From Chryseobacterium culicis (GTDB lineage: Bacteria; Bacteroidota; Bacteroidia; Flavobacteriales; Weeksellaceae), in assembly GCF_002979755.1 (NCBI RefSeq), contig NZ_PCPP01000002.1, forward strand, positions 699,146 through 763,145: a stretch of 64,000 nt of DNA. The letters run 5' to 3'. Positions 48,769-55,415 of this stretch are shown here, piece by piece. The position numbers and the translations under genes are program-made. Below the pieces are notes generated by a model, which saw only the letters and a program-made list of their open reading frames with translations, was not told where the DNA came from and did not search any database. Each line of letters begins with the position of its first letter. Position 1 is the stretch's first letter.

Positions 48769-48849
48769 TTTTTTTCATCTGAATAATTATTAATATAGTC
48801 TTGAAATACTTGTGTTTAAGGGCTTTTAAAAATATTAAAATAATTTTTT

Positions 48850-48879
48850 TTTGAAATTAAAAGAAAAGAACTACCTTTG
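48850..48879 (+). promoter_or_regulatory. Promoter of the methionine operon
   Basis: TTTG (48850-48853), 18 bases, TACCTTTG (48872-48879): both boxes match the consensus. Transcription should begin about 48884, 25 bases before the SAM riboswitch. Confidence 0.75.
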
Positions 48880-48908
48880 CATCATTCGTTCATTCAAATA
48901 TTGAAAAT

Positions 48909-49012
48909 GTTATCAAGAAAGGTTGAGGGATTAGACCCTATGAAACCTTAGCAACCCTTTGTGCAAGCAAAGAAGGTGCTACGTTCTACCAAAATTATTT
49001 TGGACAGATAAC
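48909..49012 (+). ncRNA. SAM-I (S-box) riboswitch
   Basis: P1 is GTTATC (48909-48914) with GATAAC (49007-49012). The core GGTTGAGGGATTAGACCC, CTATGAAACC, AGCAACC and AAGGTGCTACGTTCTACC carries the canonical S-box residues including the kink-turn and binding pocket. Just outside P1, ATTGAAAATG (48900-48909) is complementary to CATTTTCAAT (49045-49054), so a longer outer helix or alternative pairing is possible. A smaller hairpin, GCCA/TGGC (about 49031-49044), follows. It controls metX and the genes behind it, lowering expression when AdoMet is plentiful. Confidence 0.95.
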
Positions 49013-49074
49013 TTACTGAAGTTCTTTTCAGCCATTTCCTGTGGCATTTTCAATTGTATTAAAATTTAATAGAA

Positions 49075-50019
49075 TTGAAAACAGAACTAAACTATATTAA
49101 TCTTTCGTATCAAACTTATTCTCAAAAGGAATACAATATCTCATTAAGCTATCAGCTTTTTGGGAAAGATCTGTTTACAGCCCCTATCATTTTAATCAAC
49201 CATGCTCTTACCGGAAACTCAAATGTATCCGGAGAAAAAGGCTGGTGGAAACAATTGGTAGGAGATAATCAGGTTGTTGATACTGATCAATACACTGTTC
49301 TGTGTTTCAATATACCCGGAAACGGATATGACAATTTTTTAATTGAAGACTATGAAGACTTCACTCCTTCAGATATCGCTGCGATATTTCTGAAAGGGCT
49401 TGAAGCTTTACAAATCAAAAATATATATGCCATTATTGGAGGTTCTCTGGGAGGAGGGATTGCCTGGGAAATGCTTGCCAAGCAGCCGGATCTCGCAGAA
49501 ATATTTATTCCCATAGCCTGTGATTATAGAACACACGATTGGCTGCATGCTCAATGTCTGGTTCAGAATTTCTTATTGAATGATAAAGAAGAGCCATTAC
49601 AGAAAGCAAGAATTCATGCCATGTTGTGTTACAGAACTCCACAATCACTCAATGACAGATTTCAAAACCAATATAATAAGGAAAATCAACGCCTGGAATC
49701 AGAAGACTGGTTGGTTTATCATGGTAATACATTAAACGAAAGATTTAGTTTAAAAGCATACAAGCTGATGAATCATCTCCTGATGAATATCAATGCTGAT
49801 GAAACAGCACTGGAGAGCATACAGGCACGAATGCACATGATCTCCGTAGATACAGACTTATTCTTCCCTGCTTCTGAAATCCGAATGTGTTTTGAAAACT
49901 TAAAAGAGAAAAATAAGGATGTTTCTTATCACGAGATCCAATCTATACACGGGCATGATGCCTTCCTAATGGAATATCAACAATTAAATAATATCATAAA
50001 AAACATTTTACAGAAGTAA
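49075..50019 (+). CDS. metX: Homoserine O-acetyltransferase-like alpha/beta hydrolase
   Basis: 314 residues. Catalytic triad: Ser in GGSLGGGIAWEML, Asp in SVDTDLFFP, His in IHGHDAFL; the oxyanion and substrate region is INHALTGNSNVSGEKGWWKQ. It activates homoserine with acetyl-CoA for methionine synthesis. It is shorter than the usual 350-380 residues, as in many Flavobacteriia. The start must be TTG at 49075: an in-frame TAA is at 49060-49062, and no ATG follows until deep inside the protein. First gene behind the SAM riboswitch; its stop shares a base with the next start. Confidence 0.92.
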   Translation: MKTELNYINLSYQTYSQKEYNISLSYQLFGKDLFTAPIILINHALTGNSNVSGEKGWWKQLVGDNQVVDTDQYTVLCFNIPGNGYDNFLIEDYEDFTPSDIAAIFLKGLEALQIKNIYAIIGGSLGGGIAWEMLAKQPDLAEIFIPIACDYRTHDWLHAQCLVQNFLLNDKEEPLQKARIHAMLCYRTPQSLNDRFQNQYNKENQRLESEDWLVYHGNTLNERFSLKAYKLMNHLLMNINADETALESIQARMHMISVDTDLFFPASEIRMCFENLKEKNKDVSYHEIQSIHGHDAFLMEYQQLNNIIKNILQK

Positions 50020-51557
50020 TGAAAAATGCTAACGAAATAAAATTTTTGAAGAACAGATCAATCGTCAAATTTGAAGGAGAGGATTTCCTTGGAGAAATCG
50101 GGATTGACGGACGTATTTTTAAAGCGCTTACTTTAGCGCGTATCAGTGTAGGAGTGATTTCTCAACAAGCTATAGAAAACGGAATCTCTATTTTGGTTCA
50201 CGAAAATGATGCAGAAAAAGCGGTTGCTTGTCTTATTGATGAATTCGAAACAGAAAGAAAATCTGGAAAAGTTTCTCAGATCTATAGTATCAATAATGTT
50301 TCTGTGATTGGTTTCGTAGCAGAAGATTTCAATAAAGTCTTTGCTGAACTGGCCAGAAACAATGTTTTCCCATTATTGCTGAATCAGGTAGCCGGAGAAA
50401 ATAGAGTCAACATCGTAGTGACTTCTTCACAGGATGAAAAAACAAGAAATATCATAGAATCTGAAATTTTCAAAAAACCAAAAACAGTTCATCTGGCAAT
50501 TATTGGTCATGGAAACGTAGGAAAAACCCTGATAGAACAGGTGTTGGAATCTGCAGAAGAAATTAAGAAACGTAAAAAAATAGACCTTAAAGTAGTTGCT
50601 GTAGCCAACTCAAAGAAAATAGCCTTCAATAAAAAAGGATTTGATGCCAATTGGGGTGATGAGGTTTTGGCTGCGGAACATCCTTCTAATGTTGAAGAAT
50701 TGATCAATTTCTCTAATGAAAATCAACTGGAGAACCTGATCGTTGTGGATAACACTGCAAGTAAGGATTTTGTGAAAAACTATCACGCTTTGGCAGAAAA
50801 CGGGTTTGATCTGGTTTCATCCAACAAAATTTTCAATACCCTTCCTATTGAGGAGTACAGAAAACTAAGATATACGTTGAGTAAAAATAACAGACGTTAT
50901 CTGTATGAAACTAATGTAGGAGCTGGTCTTCCGTTAATTGATACCATCAAATTATTACACCTTTCAGGAGAAAATATCACCAGAATCAAAGGCGTATTCT
51001 CAGGAACATTGAGCTATGTTTTCAATAATTTTTCCTTGAGAGACGATAAATTTTCAACCATCATCAACGAAGCGTTGGAAAAAGGGTACACAGAACCGGA
51101 TCCAAGAGAAGATTTATCCGGAAATGATGTGGCAAGAAAGTTATTAATTCTGGCAAGAGAACTGGACTTAATCAATGAATTTGGAGATATCAATATCCAA
51201 AATCTGGTTCCTGAAAGCCTACTTGAAGTTTCAAAATCAGAATTCCTTTCAAGATTGGATGAATTGGATGAAGAATACCAGAAAATTAAAGAAAATCAGG
51301 AGCCTGGTCATGTACTGAGATATGTAGGTGATTTACATGGTGATCTGCAGAAAGACAAAGGAGAACTGGATGTGAAACTGATTTCTGTTCCTGCAACTTC
51401 AGCATTAGGTCAGTTGAAAGGTTCAGATTCCATCTTTGAAATTTATACAGAAAGTTACGGAGAAAATCCGATTGTGATCATGGGAGCCGGAGCCGGAGCA
51501 CAGGTAACAGCAAGAGGGGTATTCGGGGATATTTTAAGAGTAAGTGAAACGAAATAA
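50019..51557 (+). CDS. ACT-domain homoserine dehydrogenase (no aspartokinase domain)
   Basis: 512 residues. The first 155 are tandem ACT domains of the aspartokinase type (GIDGRIFKALTLARISVGVISQ, then NNVSVIGFVAEDFNKVFAEL). A nucleotide-binding domain starts IIGHGNVGKTLIEQVL and the homoserine dehydrogenase core shows LPLIDTIKLLHLSGENITRI, GTLSYVFNNFS and YTEPDPREDLSGNDVARKLL. It thus looks like the back of a bifunctional ThrA that has lost its kinase domain but kept its regulatory ACT pair. It reduces aspartate semialdehyde to homoserine for methionine and threonine. Start overlaps the metX stop by one base. Confidence 0.94.
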   Translation: MKNANEIKFLKNRSIVKFEGEDFLGEIGIDGRIFKALTLARISVGVISQQAIENGISILVHENDAEKAVACLIDEFETERKSGKVSQIYSINNVSVIGFVAEDFNKVFAELARNNVFPLLLNQVAGENRVNIVVTSSQDEKTRNIIESEIFKKPKTVHLAIIGHGNVGKTLIEQVLESAEEIKKRKKIDLKVVAVANSKKIAFNKKGFDANWGDEVLAAEHPSNVEELINFSNENQLENLIVVDNTASKDFVKNYHALAENGFDLVSSNKIFNTLPIEEYRKLRYTLSKNNRRYLYETNVGAGLPLIDTIKLLHLSGENITRIKGVFSGTLSYVFNNFSLRDDKFSTIINEALEKGYTEPDPREDLSGNDVARKLLILARELDLINEFGDINIQNLVPESLLEVSKSEFLSRLDELDEEYQKIKENQEPGHVLRYVGDLHGDLQKDKGELDVKLISVPATSALGQLKGSDSIFEIYTESYGENPIVIMGAGAGAQVTARGVFGDILRVSETK

Positions 51558-51563
51558 TAATTT

Positions 51564-51666
51564 AATATAACAATCTAATAATGTATCAGTTTACCAATAA
51601 TTGGTGCCGTTATTCTGAGCAAAGCGAAGAATCTCATTGTTACATTGTTAGACTGCTATATTGGTA
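51564..51666. repeat. Octad-repeat spacer with the TTCTGAGC-type repeat in the centre
   Basis: Left arm, four 8-base words (51564-51595): TATAACAA, TCTAATAA, TGTATCAG, TTTACCAA. Right arm (51635-51666): CATTGTTA, CATTGTTA, GACTGCTA, TATTGGTA. The centre holds ATTCTGAGCAAAGCGAAGAA (51612-51631), a short sequence I recall as a dispersed intergenic repeat in many bacteria. The words of the right arm are reverse complements of the left but in the same order. Confidence 0.6.
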
Positions 51667-51682
51667 AATTAATTAAAACTAT

Positions 51683-52843
51683 ATGGAAAATTTTGAAACA
51701 TCAGCAATAAGAACCCAGACTGAAAGATCTCAGTTTGATGAGCATTCTACGCCATTATATCTTACTTCCAGTTTTATATTCCAGGATGCAGAGGATATGA
51801 GAGCAAGCTTTGCCGAAGAAAAACCTAAAAACCTATACAGCCGTTTTTCCAATCCCAATGTAACAGAGTTTACAGATAAAATAGCTAAAATGGAAGGGGC
51901 AGAAGCAGGATATGCCTTTGCGACGGGAATGGCAGCCATCTATTCTACATTTGCTGCCCTACTGAATGCCGGAGATCATATCGTAAGCTGCCAGTCGGTT
52001 TTTGGATCTACACACACATTGTTTACCAAATATTTCCCGAAATGGAATATTGAAACTACTTATTTCAAAGCAGGAGATGCTGAGAATGTTGAACAATATA
52101 TTAAACCCAATACAAAGATCTTATATCTTGAAACGCCTACCAATCCGGCTATTGAAATTTTGGATCTGGAGTTCTTCGGGCAGATTGCAAAAAAACATAA
52201 TCTTATCTTTATTGTAGATAACTGTTTTGCAACACCTTACCTTCAGCAACCGATTAAATATGGTGCAGATATTGTTGTACACTCCGCAACAAAACTGATT
52301 GACGGACAGGGAAGAGTGTTAGGAGGAATAGCAGTAGGAAAAGAAGACCTGATCAGAGAAATTTATCTTTTCGCAAGAAATACCGGGCCTGCATTGTCTC
52401 CTTTTAATGCATGGGTATTATCAAAAAGTCTGGAAACATTGTCTATTCGTGTAGAAAAACACTGTGAGAATGCATTGAAAGTAGCAGAGTTTTTAGAAAG
52501 CCATCCCAACGTAGAATTAGTAAAATATCCATTCCTGAAATCTCACCCGAGTTATGAAGTAGCCAAAAAGCAGATGAAACTTGGAGGAAATATCGTAGCA
52601 TTTGAAATCAAAGGCGGAATAGAGGGCGGAAGAAACTTTTTAGATAAGATACAAATGTGCTCACTGTCCGCTAACTTAGGTGATACAAGAACGATCGTTA
52701 CCCATCCGGCATCTACAACCCACTCCAAACTTTCAGACGAAGAACGAAATGAAGTAGGGATTACGGCAGGATTGGTTCGTTGCTCTGTAGGGCTGGAAAA
52801 TGTAGAGGATATCATAGCAGACTTGAAACAGGCTTTAGACTAA
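51683..52843 (+). CDS. metZ: Trans-sulfuration PLP enzyme (O-acyl-homoserine sulfhydrylase type)
   Basis: 386 residues, Cys/Met metabolism PLP family. PLP lysine in HSATKLIDGQGRVLGG, phosphate loop FATGMAAIYSTFAALLNAGDH, and the YSRFSNPN and SSFIFQDAEDM N-terminal signature. The family makes homocysteine from O-acetyl- or O-succinylhomoserine plus sulfide, or does the cystathionine steps. Given metX just before it, direct sulfhydrylation of O-acetylhomoserine is most likely; the symbol is by type. Separated from the previous gene by a repeat spacer. Confidence 0.9.
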   Translation: MENFETSAIRTQTERSQFDEHSTPLYLTSSFIFQDAEDMRASFAEEKPKNLYSRFSNPNVTEFTDKIAKMEGAEAGYAFATGMAAIYSTFAALLNAGDHIVSCQSVFGSTHTLFTKYFPKWNIETTYFKAGDAENVEQYIKPNTKILYLETPTNPAIEILDLEFFGQIAKKHNLIFIVDNCFATPYLQQPIKYGADIVVHSATKLIDGQGRVLGGIAVGKEDLIREIYLFARNTGPALSPFNAWVLSKSLETLSIRVEKHCENALKVAEFLESHPNVELVKYPFLKSHPSYEVAKKQMKLGGNIVAFEIKGGIEGGRNFLDKIQMCSLSANLGDTRTIVTHPASTTHSKLSDEERNEVGITAGLVRCSVGLENVEDIIADLKQALD

Positions 52844-52870
52844 TTAATCGTTCACAGTTTATAGAGCCAA

Positions 52871-53254
52871 ATGGATAGAGACTACACAGAATTAGTAATT
52901 TGGAGAGAAGGAAGACAGTTGGTTAATCTAGCTTATATTCTTACTGCAAATTTTCCTAAAGAAGAATTATTGGCTTTAACGAGTCACATAAGAAGAATGG
53001 TAACTTCAGTTTCGTTCAATATAACGGAAGGAAGTAGAAGACAGGCTTCTGAAGATACTTTACAGTGTCTGCATACTGCCGGGAAATCTCTTTATAAACT
53101 GGAAACTCAATTCCATTTGGCTTTAGACCAACACTATATTTCTAAAGAAGATTTTGAAATAATCAATAAAAAAATCCTCTTATGTAAAAAACTGGTGAGC
53201 GGATTTATAAACTATAAATTGATAGAAAATGAAAAATTCAGAACAATTATATAA
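52871..53254 (+). CDS. Second four-helix-bundle protein, in the methionine operon
   Basis: 127 residues. Same family as the gene at 43835 but more divergent: VIWREGRQLVNLAYILT, SHIRRMVTSVSFNITEG and SLYKLETQFHLA in place of the SIPSNIAEG and GSCAEVETQL phrases. Located between metZ and metH, 27 bases after one and overlapping the other by 26 bases, so it is transcribed and translated with the methionine genes. No heptad arms flank it. Function unknown; presence in two separate operons is notable. Confidence 0.88.
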   Translation: MDRDYTELVIWREGRQLVNLAYILTANFPKEELLALTSHIRRMVTSVSFNITEGSRRQASEDTLQCLHTAGKSLYKLETQFHLALDQHYISKEDFEIINKKILLCKKLVSGFINYKLIENEKFRTII

Positions 53255-54239
53255 AGCTCTATCCGAAAGAATTTTAATTCTTGATGGTGCAATGGGAACT
53301 ATGCTTCAGAGATACAAATTTGAAGAAGAAGATTACCGCGGCGAGCGTTTCAAGGATTGGGAACATCCGGTGAAAGGAAATAATGACCTGCTTTCTCTGA
53401 CACAGCCTCAGGCTATTGAAGAAGTTCATAAGAAATACCTGGAAGCAGGAGCTGACATCATTGAAACCAATACATTCTCAGGAACTACCATTGCGATGGC
53501 AGATTATCACATGGAAGAATTGGTATATGACCTGAACTATGAGTCGGCAAAAATTGCCAGAAAAGCCTGTGATGAATACACTGCAAAAAATCCTGACAAG
53601 CCGAGATTTGTAGCAGGATCTATCGGACCCACGAACAGAACGGCAAGTTTAAGTCCGGACGTTAATGATCCAGGATACAGAGCCATCACTTTCGAAGAAT
53701 TGAGAGTGGCTTACAAACAGCAGTGTGAAGCTTTGCTGGATGGTGGTTCAGATATTCTGTTGGTAGAAACCATCTTTGATACCCTGAATGCAAAAGCAGC
53801 CTTGTTTGCTATTGACGAACTACAGGATGAAAGAGGAATTAAAATTCCAATCATGGTGTCAGGAACCATTACCGATGCTTCCGGAAGAACATTGAGCGGG
53901 CAGACCGCAGAAGCTTTTCTGATCTCAGTTTCCCATCTGAATTTATTAAGTGTAGGCTTTAACTGTGCATTGGGAGCAGATCAGCTGACTCCTTACCTTG
54001 AAACGCTGGCTCATAATTCAGAATTCTACGTTTCAGCATATCCGAATGCCGGTTTACCCAATGCTTTCGGAAAATATGATGAGACTCCGGAAGATATGGC
54101 AAGACAGATTAAAGAATATGTGGAAAAAGGATTAATCAATATAATCGGAGGATGTTGCGGGACTACACCTGAGCATATTAAAGCGATTGCGGACCTGGTA
54201 GAACAATATCCACCAAGGAAATTGAAGGAATTTGTGTGA
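53229..54239 (+). CDS. metH: Methionine synthase MetH, N-terminal (homocysteine-binding) half
   Basis: 336 residues equal to the homocysteine S-methyltransferase domain of MetH. Opening RILILDGAMGTMLQRYKFEEE is canonical. Zinc thiolate ligands: Cys in GFNCALGADQL and the double Cys in GGCCGTTPEHI. The domain would bring zinc-bound homocysteine to the B12-bearing partner, encoded 1.2 kb downstream as a separate protein, so MetH is split in this organism. Its start lies inside the end of the four-helix-bundle gene. Confidence 0.95.
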   Translation: MKNSEQLYKALSERILILDGAMGTMLQRYKFEEEDYRGERFKDWEHPVKGNNDLLSLTQPQAIEEVHKKYLEAGADIIETNTFSGTTIAMADYHMEELVYDLNYESAKIARKACDEYTAKNPDKPRFVAGSIGPTNRTASLSPDVNDPGYRAITFEELRVAYKQQCEALLDGGSDILLVETIFDTLNAKAALFAIDELQDERGIKIPIMVSGTITDASGRTLSGQTAEAFLISVSHLNLLSVGFNCALGADQLTPYLETLAHNSEFYVSAYPNAGLPNAFGKYDETPEDMARQIKEYVEKGLINIIGGCCGTTPEHIKAIADLVEQYPPRKLKEFV

Positions 54240-54322
54240 TTTGATAGATTTTTTTAATTAAAATCAAGAATGAAGGCTAAATTATAAATAGTAACTTTAT
54301 GTAAACCACAAAGTTAAATATA

Positions 54323-55414
54323 ATGGAAAAGCCAATTTATTTAAAAGATTCGGAAGATATCAGATTATTTAATGAGCTGAGAAAGAAAGTAAACCAGAGA
54401 GTGGAAGCCATTTCTGAGAACAGAGATATTTACATTCAGATCAAAGCGGTTGTGCTGCCACTGATCTATATCGGGTTGTATTTCCTGGCTCTTTTGAATG
54501 CCGAAAAGCATTGGATCTATATTCTGAGTTTTGTTTTAATGGGAATTTTTTTGGTTTTAATTTATTTAAACTTAATTCATGAAGCCGCTCATAATAATAT
54601 CTATAAAACTAAAAGACTGAATACGCTGGTTCTTCACATTTTTGATTTTATAGGAGCTAATTCCTACATCTGGAAAAAAAGACATATCGCAAGCCACCAT
54701 GCTTATCCTAATGTGGATGGATGGGATACAGATATTGAACAGAGCGGGTTGCTTTTAATTGTGCCATGGATCAAAGCAAAAGGAGTACAGAAATATCAGG
54801 ATAAGTTTTTCTTTTTAGTCTATCCGTTGTATTTATTCAATTGGATGTTTATAAGAGACTTCAGGGACTTCTTTGACAAGGAAAGAGTGATTTTAAAGAC
54901 CCAGGGAAAGATTCCCACCATTGAAAAAGTAAAAATGATCAGTTACAAACTGTTCTATTTCTTTTATCAGATTGTGGTTCCCGTGATGTTATTTAAAATA
55001 TCAATAGGATTGGCTTTAGGAGCGTGGTTTTTACAGGTGATTTCAGCAAGTATTTTTGCATTGTTTGTTTTACTGCCTTTGCATCCGCTTCCTGATAATG
55101 CCTTTCCAAAATTAAATAAAGAAAATGGTCTCCCGTTTAGCTGGCTTCGTCACCAGTTTGAAGTGACCAATGATTTAAAAGAAAATAACTGGTGGGTAAG
55201 AAATGTGTTGGGAAATTTTAATTTTCATGTAGCCCATCATCTGTTCCCGAATTACAGTTATATGTATTATAACGAGATCACAGAGGAGATTGAGGAATTT
55301 GCTAAAGAACATGATTTAGCTTACAAAAGGTTTCCCCTGATTACAGCTTTAAGCAAGCACAGGGATTTATTGAGGCAGAATGCCCATAATGCCTACTATA
55401 TTTTAGAAGAATAA
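54323..55414 (+). CDS. Membrane fatty-acid desaturase
   Basis: 363 residues with four to five membrane helices and the three histidine boxes of acyl-lipid/acyl-CoA desaturases: HEAAHNN, HIASHHAYPN, HVAHHLFPN. It introduces a double bond into fatty-acyl chains with a diiron centre. It is inserted between the two halves of metH: 83 bases after the first and 1 base before the second, on the same strand. No direct link with methionine is evident apart from shared expression and regulation. Confidence 0.93.
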   Translation: MEKPIYLKDSEDIRLFNELRKKVNQRVEAISENRDIYIQIKAVVLPLIYIGLYFLALLNAEKHWIYILSFVLMGIFLVLIYLNLIHEAAHNNIYKTKRLNTLVLHIFDFIGANSYIWKKRHIASHHAYPNVDGWDTDIEQSGLLLIVPWIKAKGVQKYQDKFFFLVYPLYLFNWMFIRDFRDFFDKERVILKTQGKIPTIEKVKMISYKLFYFFYQIVVPVMLFKISIGLALGAWFLQVISASIFALFVLLPLHPLPDNAFPKLNKENGLPFSWLRHQFEVTNDLKENNWWVRNVLGNFNFHVAHHLFPNYSYMYYNEITEEIEEFAKEHDLAYKRFPLITALSKHRDLLRQNAHNAYYILEE

Positions 55415-55415
55415 A

